From Hyphomicrobiales bacterium (lineage in GTDB: Bacteria; Pseudomonadota; Alphaproteobacteria; Rhizobiales; JAJFHC01): 13,433 nt of DNA. Below, one piece after another: positions 1-6,901 of the stretch. How positions within the stretch are numbered: the stretch's first letter is position 1; each line of letters starts with the position of its first letter. Under the pieces are notes generated by a model. It did not search any database. It was not told the DNA's origin and worked only from the letters and a program-made list of their open reading frames with translations. Where the stretch lies: assembly GCA_021775835.1 (NCBI GenBank), contig JAJFHC010000154.1, positions 1 to 13,433 of the forward strand. Reading direction: 5' to 3'. Made by a program: the position numbers and the translations under genes.

Positions 1-139
1 CAATCATCGGCGGATATTGCAGCCGATCGGTAACATCCCGCCTGCTGAAGCCGAGGAGCGATATTACGCTATGCAGGACAAAGTCCCCATGGCAGCATAA
101 CTTAAACCAAACAGCCTCCGACAATCCCGGTGCGGTTCA
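1..139 (+). mobile_element. Right end of an IS3-family insertion sequence (partial)
   Basis: The first 139 bases hold the 3' end of a transposase gene (stop at 98-100) followed by a short untranslated tail. The tail ends in a right terminal inverted repeat at about 112-139, finishing in GGTGCGGTTCA; read inward it starts TGAACCGCACC. A TG...CA end and a GC-rich repeat with this sequence are, from memory, typical of IS3-family elements. The left end lies outside the window, so the target duplication (3-4 bp starting at position 140 if present) and the intactness of the copy cannot be judged. The kinase gene that follows ends 66 bp away and is full length, so the insertion did not break it. Confidence 0.8.
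2..100 (+). CDS. IS3-family transposase (OrfB/integrase), C-terminal fragment
   Basis: Reading from base 2 gives 32 codons and a TAA stop, with no start in view because the gene runs off the left edge. The peptide contains PIGNIPPAEAEERYYAM and ends in MAA. The segment 'IGNIPPAEAE' is the characteristic C-terminal tail of DDE integrases in the IS3 family, just after the catalytic domain. The catalytic DDE residues lie upstream of the window. The function is cut-and-paste/copy-out transposition of the element. The call rests on this recognisable tail and on the terminal repeat directly downstream. Confidence 0.82.
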   Translation, partial: NHRRILQPIGNIPPAEAEERYYAMQDKVPMAA

Positions 140-205
140 CTCTCCAACCAGATTGAACTATACGGAAGACGAGTTAAATTTTTGCAAACTCCTACTGCCG
201 CTTGG

Positions 206-2101
206 TTATGCGGCCTGTTCCCGATTGTGTTCCATGGGAAGGTTTATCGTCACCGTTGTGCCAACCCCGATTTCACTCTCGAACCGAATGCCGTCTTCGT
301 GTTTCTCGATGATCTTTTTCGTCGTTGCCAGGCCCAGGCCACAACCGTAACTCTTGGTAGAAAACAGGGGCTTAAAGACGTTAGCGACCTTCTCACTGTC
401 CATCCCTGGGCCGGTGTCTTCAAACACCATCAAGTAGTCTCCCGCTTCAACAAGTGATTTCACAGTCAGTCTGCGGGTTCTACCCGACGGCACCTCAGCA
501 AGCACTTGCATGGCATTTTCGAAAACATTGACCACGGCTTGGCGAAGCCGCTCAGGCGCCCCGGTCAGCCGTACATCCGGTCCGCACAGATCCATAACAA
601 ACTCCACATCTTCGCGAACATCCAGTTCACTCAAGGTCGCGCTCAACCATTGATCCGCCAAAATAACCTGCGACTGGCATTCCGGCTCACGGGTAAACCC
701 GAGTAGATCCGAAATAATGTCGTCGCAGCGCAACACGTTCCGCGAAGCACGCTCGAGGGATCGAGCTACACCAAGGTCTAGTCCTTCGGTCTTCTTGATC
801 GCCAGGTGAACCGAAGAATTGATCGCCGCCAACGGGTTTCTCAATTCATGACTTACAGTTGCCGTCAGTTCACCCAGTGTGGCCAGACGCTCCTGCTGGA
901 CCAGTGTTTCCTGCGCCGCTTCCAACTCCTGCGTCCGCAGGACCAGCTGCTCATTTGTATCTTCGAGCGCGGCCTTGGCCCTGACAATCTGATTATGCTG
1001 CTGTCTCTGCGCGGTCTCAGCTTTCTTCAGTTCAGTGACATCATCGGCAACCATGAACAAACGGGCATCACCACCCAACTTGACAAATTCACCCGATATC
1101 AACATGTCGAGTTCGTCGCCAGTTTTGGTGCGAACCTTCGTTTCGTAGTCATGAACCGAACCGACGACTTTTATTTTGCCAATGAAATGTCCGCGATCCG
1201 TCGCATCAACCCAGATTCCGAGATCCACGGCACTTTGTCCGATGACATCCTCGCGGGCAAATCCCATCGTCGATAACCAGGCCTCATTGACGTTGAGATA
1301 GGTACCGTCTTCAAGATCAAGGATCGCAAACGGGTACGGACTGACCTGAAAGACTTTCGAGAGCAATTTTTCGTTGCGATGCCGTTCGTTGGTGAGTTCT
1401 GTCGATTTCTCGATGACACGAGCGACTTGAGCTTCAAGGTTTTCTTGCATTGTGTTGTAGGCGTGAATCACGTCGCTGAGTTCATCGCTTCCAGACACCG
1501 GCACACGGGTCAGCGTTCCCTTCTCATCAAACTGCCGGATTGCAGAAAGCAGCGCCTTGAGCGGTTTGCCCACGACCAGGCGAAATCCAAAATAGCATGC
1601 GCCGATGAAGACAAGCAGCCCAAACAACATTGCCAGCACGGAAAATTCCCGGTGGCTCTGCCGGACGACTTCCACTTCATCAGAGGTAAACCGAACAGAA
1701 AGCTTTTCACCGCGTTGCGCCCCGACGGGAACACTGAATTGCAATTTGCTATCCTGTCCGGCACACCCCACGCCCCGAGGAGCCTTGAGTGTTGTTACAC
1801 CACCTGTCTTGGATTTTACTTCAGCGCATAAGACGGCCCGATCGGAAAGCAGTGTCGAAAGAAGGTCCTGTGAAACGGTTTTGTCAGTATCCCGGTAGTG
1901 GCGATCGAGCGCACCGGCGATGTAGGCAGCTTGTGTGCCCAAGCGCGCAGTGAGTTCATTTTGGGCCCTCTGCGCGTTGTACTCGGCGATGAGAGATAAC
2001 CCGATTGCACAACTCGCAACGAATATGGGCACGAGGATCAGCAAAAACTTGCCAAACAACCGGCAGGCGCCAGTTTGGAACTGTTGTATCGTGATCGCCA
2101 T
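206..2101 (-). CDS. Membrane PAS-domain sensor histidine kinase
   Basis: A 631-residue sensor kinase, expected to autophosphorylate on histidine and pass the phosphate to a response regulator. Visible order: transmembrane segment at about 17-38; periplasmic region 39-152 with two cysteines (C92, C113); second transmembrane segment 153-175; HAMP-like linker 177-230; PAS domain about 245-355; coiled coil 360-405; dimerisation/phosphoacceptor helix with SHELRNPL (H418); and an ATPase domain with N-box N525/N529, G1 DTGPGM (D562), F-box FKPLF and G2 GCGLGLA. All kinase motifs are intact and there is no receiver domain. The gene starts 4 bp after the stop of the secreted-protein gene upstream, so the two are almost certainly co-transcribed. 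No response regulator gene is adjacent, which makes it an orphan kinase here. The signal sensed is unknown. The 3' end lies 66 bp from the IS end. Confidence 0.93.
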   Translation of the reverse strand: MAITIQQFQTGACRLFGKFLLILVPIFVASCAIGLSLIAEYNAQRAQNELTARLGTQAAYIAGALDRHYRDTDKTVSQDLLSTLLSDRAVLCAEVKSKTGGVTTLKAPRGVGCAGQDSKLQFSVPVGAQRGEKLSVRFTSDEVEVVRQSHREFSVLAMLFGLLVFIGACYFGFRLVVGKPLKALLSAIRQFDEKGTLTRVPVSGSDELSDVIHAYNTMQENLEAQVARVIEKSTELTNERHRNEKLLSKVFQVSPYPFAILDLEDGTYLNVNEAWLSTMGFAREDVIGQSAVDLGIWVDATDRGHFIGKIKVVGSVHDYETKVRTKTGDELDMLISGEFVKLGGDARLFMVADDVTELKKAETAQRQQHNQIVRAKAALEDTNEQLVLRTQELEAAQETLVQQERLATLGELTATVSHELRNPLAAINSSVHLAIKKTEGLDLGVARSLERASRNVLRCDDIISDLLGFTREPECQSQVILADQWLSATLSELDVREDVEFVMDLCGPDVRLTGAPERLRQAVVNVFENAMQVLAEVPSGRTRRLTVKSLVEAGDYLMVFEDTGPGMDSEKVANVFKPLFSTKSYGCGLGLATTKKIIEKHEDGIRFESEIGVGTTVTINLPMEHNREQAA

Positions 2102-2105
2102 TACG

Positions 2106-2504
2106 TCACGGGGCCATTTTCACCAGGCCGTTTTTCATTAATCGCTTAAGTGGAACGCGATTGTCGACAACGCTATCAAACACGAAAAAGGACCCATCAC
2201 GACGGGAAACATAAAAGTCCACATTGACGGACTGCCCCTTTACCGTACGAAAGTCTGTACACAACACGAAATGCTCACCCATAAGCATGATCATTGGATG
2301 CACCTTCGCGGGGTAGAGTGTTTGTACTTCTGCCGTTTTCTCGCTGAAATGAAGGTATTTGCCATCGACAAGATTGCGATCGATTGCCTGTTGCATTGCT
2401 GCATAGAGCAACGCCTTTTCCGCTGTCGGTAATTTTTCGGTCGCCCCTGCCGCCGATGTCGCAACAACCATTGCCATCAGGCCTGCAATAAACATTGCTC
2501 GCAT
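2106..2504 (-). CDS. Small secreted protein of unknown function, co-operonic with the kinase
   Basis: A 132-residue protein I do not recognise. It begins with a clear Sec-type signal peptide (MRAMFIAGLMAMVVATSAAGA, cleavage probably near residue 21-22), so the mature part of about 110 residues should be periplasmic or secreted. The mature region is mixed alpha/beta in appearance, has a single cysteine (C82) and no lipobox, and ends in basic residues. A C-terminal stretch (VNVDFYVSRRDGSFFVFDSV) looks like two beta strands joined by a turn. Only 4 bp separate its stop from the kinase start, so it may act with the kinase, perhaps as a periplasmic ligand-binding or modulating partner; that is inference. 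A GGTG-type ribosome binding site sits 6 nt before the ATG, inside a potential hairpin (listed separately). Confidence 0.75.
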   Translation of the reverse strand: MRAMFIAGLMAMVVATSAAGATEKLPTAEKALLYAAMQQAIDRNLVDGKYLHFSEKTAEVQTLYPAKVHPMIMLMGEHFVLCTDFRTVKGQSVNVDFYVSRRDGSFFVFDSVVDNRVPLKRLMKNGLVKMAP

Positions 2505-2510
2505 TTCAAA

Positions 2511-2534
2511 CCACCCATTACTGAATTAGGGTGG
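2511..2534 (-). promoter_or_regulatory. Hairpin covering the ribosome binding site of the secreted-protein gene
   Basis: On the minus strand, CCACCC is followed after 12 nt by its perfect complement GGGTGG, which sits 6 nt before the ATG at 2504. GGTG is complementary to the CACC of the 16S 3' end, so GGGTGG is the best ribosome binding site candidate for the gene. Pairing of the two arms would hide it. The stem is 6 bp with four or more G-C pairs. This could be translational control, or simply chance; no known riboswitch or thermometer class is recognised. Confidence 0.35.
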
Positions 2535-2591
2535 AACGGTCTCACAATCGTCCTAGCCTCACATTAATGCAGGATGGCAAACACGGGACGT

Positions 2592-2609
2592 GGTAAACGG
2601 CCGGTAAAC
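2592..2609. promoter_or_regulatory. Tandem GGTAAAC repeat with 11-bp period upstream of the kinase operon
   Basis: GGTAAAC occurs twice (2592-2598 and 2603-2609), separated by GGCC, giving an 11-bp repeat, close to one helical turn. Direct repeats at this spacing are the usual layout of OmpR/PhoB-type response regulator sites (family knowledge). It lies 88-105 bp upstream of the first gene of the kinase operon, a reasonable place for an activator. The same stretch is also just downstream of the scaffold gene stop. No clear -35/-10 pair could be assigned. Confidence 0.3.
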
Positions 2610-2675
2610 TGACGACAGAATCCGCTGCGCCTCAAGAAAGAGTACAGCGGCAACAAAGTATCAGCCTATTCGGGA

Positions 2676-3158
2676 TCACGAACACATCTGCGCGGTGGTC
2701 TCTGTCGACGTTCGCTGATCCTGGGTGCAACTCGCCTCTTCGATCTGGGCGATAGCATCTTCGACCGCGTCGAACGTGAGCAATGTGGACGCATGACGGG
2801 CCTTGAAATCCCGGACCGGCTCCAGGATCTGTAGATCCACCCATTTGCCGTCTGGCGGTGCGCCGTCCTCCATGAGCATCTTGCGCATTGTATCGGCCAC
2901 GTCGTGAATTTCCGAGGCCGTTGATCCTACAACATGGCGGGCCATGATCGAAGATGACGCCTGACCGAGCGCGCACGCTTTCACGTCATGGCCGAAGGCG
3001 ACAATCGTATCGCCCTCCATCTTCAGGTCCACGGTCACCTTGCTGCCGCACAGACGGCTATGCGCAATAGCGGTTGCGTCCGGGTTTTCCAAGCGCTCCG
3101 TCAGAGGGATATCGGCTGCAAATTGCAGGATCCGTTTGTTGTAGACGTCATTCAACAT
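2676..3158 (-). CDS. IscU/SufU/NifU-N-like iron-sulfur cluster scaffold protein
   Basis: A 160-residue protein of the U-type Fe-S scaffold family, which builds nascent clusters for transfer to apo-proteins in the cytoplasm. Recognisable parts are the N-terminal NDVYNKRIL helix, the first cluster cysteine in SRLCGSKV (C37), the second in KACALGQASSS (C62), and the late helix RHASTLLTFDAVEDAI. In IscU and SufU the third ligand cysteine falls where this protein has A123 (RHAS); two more cysteines occur only in the loose C-terminal tail (C144, C159). From memory many alphaproteobacterial members read this way, so this may be a subfamily trait. The start is supported by GAGGGA at 3167-3172, 8 nt before the ATG. 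It is transcribed alone, divergently from folE, and no isc/suf gene is adjacent. Confidence 0.85.
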   Translation of the reverse strand: MLNDVYNKRILQFAADIPLTERLENPDATAIAHSRLCGSKVTVDLKMEGDTIVAFGHDVKACALGQASSSIMARHVVGSTASEIHDVADTMRKMLMEDGAPPDGKWVDLQILEPVRDFKARHASTLLTFDAVEDAIAQIEEASCTQDQRTSTETTAQMCS

Positions 3159-3445
3159 AAATCATGTCCCTCACACGCGCAAAACCGCCGTTCGGTGTCG
3201 CGTATGGCATTGTACAGTGGTCGTTCGTGTACAATATAACCTCTCGAACCGGCGTTTCCATATGAATTAGCCTATTGTGAACCGTCAAGACGTTAAGACC
3301 GTACAACAAATCGTCGCATTGTGAATGCCAAGCGTTCTCTTGCGGCAAGGTCTCTGGAGATGTATATCGTCGAAACGGCGCGTGACGCGCTGCAGCGTAA
3401 CTGAGGCATAAGGCCCGAATATCGACGCTCTGAGGAGTGCGCATC
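3159..3445. other. Divergent control region between the Fe-S scaffold gene and folE
   Basis: This 287-bp gap serves two divergent genes and should hold both promoters. It contains a long inverted repeat at 3209-3235 (listed separately) and two further copies of ATTGTGAA in the same orientation at 3274-3281 and 3318-3325, 44 bp apart. A TACAAT hexamer at 3230-3235 could be a -10 element for folE but lacks a convincing -35 partner. The ribosome binding site of folE, GAGGAG, is at 3432-3437. No RNA gene or convincing small protein gene was seen. Confidence 0.5.
3209..3235. promoter_or_regulatory. Inverted repeat ATTGTACA-N11-TGTACAAT, candidate operator
   Basis: Perfect 8-bp arms (3209-3216 and 3228-3235) are separated by 11 bp, so equivalent bases are 19 bp apart, about two helical turns. 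This is a typical geometry for a dimeric repressor or activator. It lies about 50 bp upstream of the scaffold gene and about 210 bp upstream of folE. I do not recognise the sequence as an Fur, Irr, RirA, IscR or Zur box. Confidence 0.4.
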
Positions 3446-4066
3446 ATGGATGCTATTGTGAAAAAGTTTAATCTCGAAGATTCCGACGTGTCGACTGGCC
3501 CAACCCGCGAGGAAGCGGAAGAAGCGGTACGGACCCTTATTGCCTGGGCGGGAGACGATCCCAGCCGCGAAGGGCTTCTGGATACGCCCAAGCGTGTGGT
3601 CAACGCATACAAGGAATTCTTCTCGGGCTACGGTGAAGACCCCGATGCCGCGTTGACGCGAACATTCGAAGATGTTGGCGGATATGACGACATTGTCATG
3701 TTACGCGACATCGACTTCAGTTCCCATTGTGAACACCACATCGTGCCGTTTATCGGGAAGCTTCACATCGCCTACCTGCCCACCGACAAGGTCGTCGGCA
3801 TCTCCAAGCTGGCACGGGTAGCCGACATCTATGCCCATCGCATGCAGACACAAGAGACCATGACCGCACAGATCGCGGGCAGCATCGACCGGGCCCTGGC
3901 ACCAAAAGGTGTTGGTGTAATGATCGAGGCCATCCACCAGTGCATGTCGATGCGCGGTGTGGCGAAACGTGATGTGGCAACAATCACCACCCAGTTCAAA
4001 GGTGAATTCAAGACTGACCCGACGCTGCAGGCGCGTTTCATGCGTTTGTGCAAGGCCGGCGACTGA
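3446..4066 (+). CDS. folE: GTP cyclohydrolase I (type IA, zinc-dependent)
   Basis: Catalyses GTP to 7,8-dihydroneopterin triphosphate, the first step of tetrahydrofolate/pterin synthesis; acts as a cytoplasmic homodecamer. The 206-residue length and sequence match the family. Visible motifs are the [12 protein letters not shown] segment, the zinc ligands in [11 protein letters not shown] (C95, H98) and HQCMSMRG (C166), the substrate loop GKLHIAYLP and VGISKLARV, and the end [13 protein letters not shown] 9 nt upstream (3437) could give three more residues, but it overlaps GAGGAG (3432-3437), which is well placed 8 nt before the ATG at 3446, so the ATG is chosen. hisI follows after 29 bp in the same direction. 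Confidence 0.97.
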   Translation: MDAIVKKFNLEDSDVSTGPTREEAEEAVRTLIAWAGDDPSREGLLDTPKRVVNAYKEFFSGYGEDPDAALTRTFEDVGGYDDIVMLRDIDFSSHCEHHIVPFIGKLHIAYLPTDKVVGISKLARVADIYAHRMQTQETMTAQIAGSIDRALAPKGVGVMIEAIHQCMSMRGVAKRDVATITTQFKGEFKTDPTLQARFMRLCKAGD

Positions 4067-4095
4067 CCGTCTGATCGCGCATTGGAGCCCCTGCC

Positions 4096-4584
4096 ATGAA
4101 TTCGTCTGCCGATCCGGCATTCGCCGACAGAACCTCTGTAGAACAGGTCGAGGAAGGCCACGACCTCGCGCCCAAGTTCGACGCGAATGGTCTCATGCCG
4201 GTCGTGACAACAGCCCACGACAGTGGCGAAGTGCTGATGCTCGGCTACATGAATGCCGATGCCCTGAAGAGGACCATCGAAACCGGCGAAGCCCATTACT
4301 GGAGCCGTTCGCGGCAGGCGTTGTGGCACAAGGGTGCAACCAGTGGTCTCGTGCAGAAGGTCGTCGACATGCGTATCGACGACGATCAGGATGCTGTTTG
4401 GTTGGCCGTCGATGTCGCCGGTTCGGGCGCCAGTTGTCACGTCGGTTACCGGTCGTGTTTCTACCGGTCGATTCCAATCGGCAAACCGGCAAATCCGGCC
4501 CTAGAGTTGCAGTACCGTGAAGACGACAAGACATTCGATCCTGTGGATGTCTATGGCGATGCGCCGAACCCCACGCAATTGTAA
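4096..4584 (+). CDS. hisI: Phosphoribosyl-AMP cyclohydrolase
   Basis: Opens the purine ring of phosphoribosyl-AMP in histidine biosynthesis (third step). At 162 residues it is the stand-alone cyclohydrolase, without a HisE pyrophosphatase domain. Motifs seen: [14 protein letters not shown] (24-37), [13 protein letters not shown] (45-57), [17 protein letters not shown] (68-84), the acidic metal motif IDDDQDAVW (94-102), and [12 protein letters not shown] with zinc cysteines C114 and C121. The usual motif is D-C-D-x-D; here the cysteine position is D96, so one expected zinc ligand is replaced. GGAG at 4084-4087 lies 8 nt before the ATG. It follows folE closely and probably shares its transcript; no other his gene is in the window. 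Confidence 0.95.
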   Translation: MNSSADPAFADRTSVEQVEEGHDLAPKFDANGLMPVVTTAHDSGEVLMLGYMNADALKRTIETGEAHYWSRSRQALWHKGATSGLVQKVVDMRIDDDQDAVWLAVDVAGSGASCHVGYRSCFYRSIPIGKPANPALELQYREDDKTFDPVDVYGDAPNPTQL

Positions 4585-4675
4585 TTCGTCCGTCGAAACG
4601 TCGCATCCGCCGATACAGAAGTTCACCAAAATTTAGCCCCAACTGGCCTACACTGTCGCTGTGGAGGGTTATGTC

Positions 4676-5683
4676 GTGATCTGGAATTCCGCAAGTACTC
4701 ACAACCAAGAAAATCAAACCGGTTCCAGCAAAACCGGACCGGACGAGCACAGGCATCGCCCGAAACTGGGCATTGCCTTCGGCAGCGGCGCGGCCCGTGG
4801 CTGGGCGCATATCGGCGTCATTCAGCGTTTGGCCGAGGCCGGTATCGTGCCCGATGTGGTCTCCGGCACGTCCATTGGTGCCCTCGTTGGCGGATGCGAT
4901 GCAGCAGGCAAGCTGGAGGAACTCACGGAATTCGCTCTGTCCCTGACCAAACGGCGTGTCTTCGGTCTGATAGACATTACATGGCGCGGCGGTGGTGGAC
5001 TGATCGGCGGCGACCGTCTGACGGACCTGTTGAATGACCACCTGGGTGATCAGCAGATCGAAGATCTCGACCGCCCATTCGTCTGCATCGCCACTGAACT
5101 TGCAACCGGCCACGAACTTTGGCTCAAGACCGGGCCGCTGATCGCGGCAATGCGGGCGTCCTATGCCCTGCCCGGTGTCTTCCAGCCGGTTTACTTCAGC
5201 CATCAGTGGCTGATCGACGGGGCGGTGGTCAACCCGATCCCGGTCTCCGTTTGCCGGGCATTGGGCGCACGGGTGGTCCTGGCAGTGAATCTCAATACCG
5301 ATGATTTTGGCGCCGGCACTGTCATTCAAACACCGGCACATCGTCACGTGCCCACTTTCGAAGACGGGGAGAAACTGCCGGAGTCCGGTGGCCTCGCCAC
5401 GTCGATCTTTCCAGCCTTCGGCAACAACGAACCCGAACCTCCCGGTATCACGGCTGTGCTGGTGTCGGCCTTCAACATATCGCAAGACCGCCTCGCCCGT
5501 TCACGGATGGCCGGCGATCCACCCGATATCGTCATTGCCCCCAGAGCTGCAGACATCGGCCTGTTCGATTTCGACCGGGCCGCCGACAGCATCGCGCTGG
5601 GTCGCGAAGCGGTGGAAAACCTGCTGCCCAATATCGAGCGAATCGTGGAAGCGTATTCGACCATCGACAGTGATGAGGACTAG
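4676..5683 (+). CDS. Patatin-like phospholipase (RssA/NTE type)
   Basis: A serine lipid acyl-hydrolase of the patatin family, expected to act on phospholipids or related acyl esters; its true substrate is not known. From the chosen start it has 335 residues. It shows the glycine-rich oxyanion motif GSGAARGWAHIG (36-47), the nucleophile elbow GTSIG (S66), and the second dyad residue in DGAVVNP (D181). The N-terminal ~28 residues are hydrophilic and have no signal peptide. GTG at 4676 is preferred because GGAGGG (4663-4668) is 7 nt upstream; a GTG at 4661 would add five residues but overlaps that site. It lies 91 bp after hisI in the same direction, possibly in the same transcript. Confidence 0.92.
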   Translation: MIWNSASTHNQENQTGSSKTGPDEHRHRPKLGIAFGSGAARGWAHIGVIQRLAEAGIVPDVVSGTSIGALVGGCDAAGKLEELTEFALSLTKRRVFGLIDITWRGGGGLIGGDRLTDLLNDHLGDQQIEDLDRPFVCIATELATGHELWLKTGPLIAAMRASYALPGVFQPVYFSHQWLIDGAVVNPIPVSVCRALGARVVLAVNLNTDDFGAGTVIQTPAHRHVPTFEDGEKLPESGGLATSIFPAFGNNEPEPPGITAVLVSAFNISQDRLARSRMAGDPPDIVIAPRAADIGLFDFDRAADSIALGREAVENLLPNIERIVEAYSTIDSDED

Positions 5684-5922
5684 GTCTGGATAGGGGGGTC
5701 GTCAAAGGTCCTTCAACCAACAAAAATCCCATTAATCGAACCCACAAGGGTCTTACCGAACGCATGCGCCCTGTGTGGGTGGCACGATCCTGTGTCTGCG
5801 ACGCGGCACTCGCGTGCTGCATCGCGCACGGGAAACGTCAGAACTGCAGGTCAATCCGGAAGACAATTCACCGCCGCCGTCGCATAATGGCTGCAACGAC
5901 GGGTCACCGGGAAGGAGTTGAT
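5684..5922. other. Intergenic region between patatin and the oxygenase gene
   Basis: A 239-bp gap. The reading frame of the oxygenase stays open upstream to an ATG at 5764, but the codons there give a cysteine- and arginine-rich peptide unlike the family, and a good ribosome binding site (AAGGAG, 5912-5917) lies before the ATG at 5923. A weak pair ACCCACA / TGTGGGT spans about 5740-5780 with a long loop. No promoter or terminator can be supported. Confidence 0.4.
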
Positions 5923-6873
5923 ATGCAAACTAAGGCTGAGGTTGGGACACCCCCGTGGCACGATGAGTCCCTGCCAACACCGACGCGGGACATGGAAATC
6001 CTGAAAGCCGATCTGGAGCGTTTCGGCTACTGCCTGATTGACCGTGCCCTTGACGACGAAACGCTGAAATCCGTCCAGCAACGCCTCTTTGAACAGGCAA
6101 CAGTAGAACGCCGGCAACATTCCATGAAGAACCCGGCCAACACCGATCCCGTCAACCAGTGGGTTGGCATGTTGCTCAACAAAGGCGATATCTTCTTCGA
6201 GTTGATCGAGCACGACATCTACTGCTCGCTGGTCGAACATCTGATCGGTCCCGACTACATGATTTCATGTGTCGACTCGCAAATTCAACACACCGGCGCC
6301 GGCACAATGCCGCTTCACACGGATCAATGGTGGATGCCTCAACCGGAGATACCGGGTGGAAGGCGTGCTTGCGTGTCGACCAGGATCCGCGGCGATGGCT
6401 CCTGCCTTGATCCGACCCCGGCAGATCACCCGATTGCGCCGGTTGTCGCAGTCAACGCCATGTGGATGGTGACGGATTTCACGGAGCAGACCGGCGCCAC
6501 GCGCATTGTTCCCATGAGCCACCTAAGTGGCGCACAACCGGATACCTCCGTACCCCACAAGATCCCGACGGTACCCGCAATCGGGCCGGCCGGCACCGCC
6601 TTTGTCTTTGATGCGAGGCTCTGGCACGGGGCTGCACCCAACACCAGCAACGACGCACGTTTTGGCATTACGACAGTCGCGTGCGGTCCGCAATTCAGGG
6701 CACTGGAGAACTATTCGCGGGGTCTGCGCCCGGAGGTGCTTGCACGGGTATCACCACAACGGCTTCGACGCCTGGGCTTTGCAACCTGGTCCAGCTATGG
6801 CCACACGGGCGATCCGGACGCACAATTCACTGCAGATGGTCCAAATGCGCCAGGAGAACTGTTCGCGTCCTAG
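5923..6873 (+). CDS. Phytanoyl-CoA dioxygenase (PhyH) family protein
   Basis: A 316-residue Fe(II)/2-oxoglutarate-dependent oxygenase. It should hydroxylate an aliphatic carbon of an unknown small molecule; members of the family act on phytanoyl-CoA, ectoine and many natural products. The double-stranded beta-helix facial triad is visible: H132 and D134 in LHTDQWWMP and H235 in LWHGAAPN, with R246 (DARFGITT) placed to bind 2-oxoglutarate. The N-terminal LERFGYCLIDRAL is typical of the fold. AAGGAG lies 5 nt before the chosen ATG. It is flanked by the patatin upstream and by the CBS gene convergent 28 bp downstream, which gives no clue to substrate. Confidence 0.88.
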   Translation: MQTKAEVGTPPWHDESLPTPTRDMEILKADLERFGYCLIDRALDDETLKSVQQRLFEQATVERRQHSMKNPANTDPVNQWVGMLLNKGDIFFELIEHDIYCSLVEHLIGPDYMISCVDSQIQHTGAGTMPLHTDQWWMPQPEIPGGRRACVSTRIRGDGSCLDPTPADHPIAPVVAVNAMWMVTDFTEQTGATRIVPMSHLSGAQPDTSVPHKIPTVPAIGPAGTAFVFDARLWHGAAPNTSNDARFGITTVACGPQFRALENYSRGLRPEVLARVSPQRLRRLGFATWSSYGHTGDPDAQFTADGPNAPGELFAS

Positions 6874-6895
6874 GATCTGACAGAATTCAGACCCG
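6872..6895. terminator. Weak bidirectional terminator candidate between convergent genes
   Basis: In the 28-bp gap between the oxygenase and CBS stops, TCTGA (6876-6880) and TCAGA (6887-6891) form a 5-bp stem with a 6-nt loop, and flanking GG/CC could extend it across one mismatch. There is no T tract, so it is a weak call based mainly on its position between two converging genes. Confidence 0.2.
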
Positions 6896-6901
6896 CTGCA
6901 T

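Noticed and set aside
2616..2651. CCGCTG/CAGCGG inverted repeat after the scaffold gene as a terminator
   Set aside because: The loop is about 17 nt, the stem only 6 bp, and no T tract follows on the minus strand.
3360..3404. 14-codon open frame in the folE leader, a possible leader peptide
   Set aside because: The GGAG directly abuts its ATG, so there is no usable ribosome-site spacing, and no rare-codon run or attenuator hairpin accompanies it.
3829..4440. 203-residue minus-strand frame opposite folE and hisI
   Set aside because: Entirely antisense to two well-supported enzymes, with no motif and no ribosome binding site seen.
4622..4654. TTCACC and TACACT as a promoter before the patatin gene
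   Set aside because: The gap of 21 bp is too long; co-transcription with hisI is just as likely.
4193..5485. 430-residue open frame on the minus strand opposite hisI and the patatin gene
   Set aside because: Its sequence is low-complexity Arg/His/Gly-rich, it overlaps two strongly recognised genes in antisense, and long antisense open frames are expected in GC-rich codon-biased DNA.
5764..5922. N-terminal extension of the oxygenase gene from the ATG at 5764
   Set aside because: The 53 extra residues are Cys/Arg-rich and unlike the family, and the ATG at 5923 has a good AAGGAG site.
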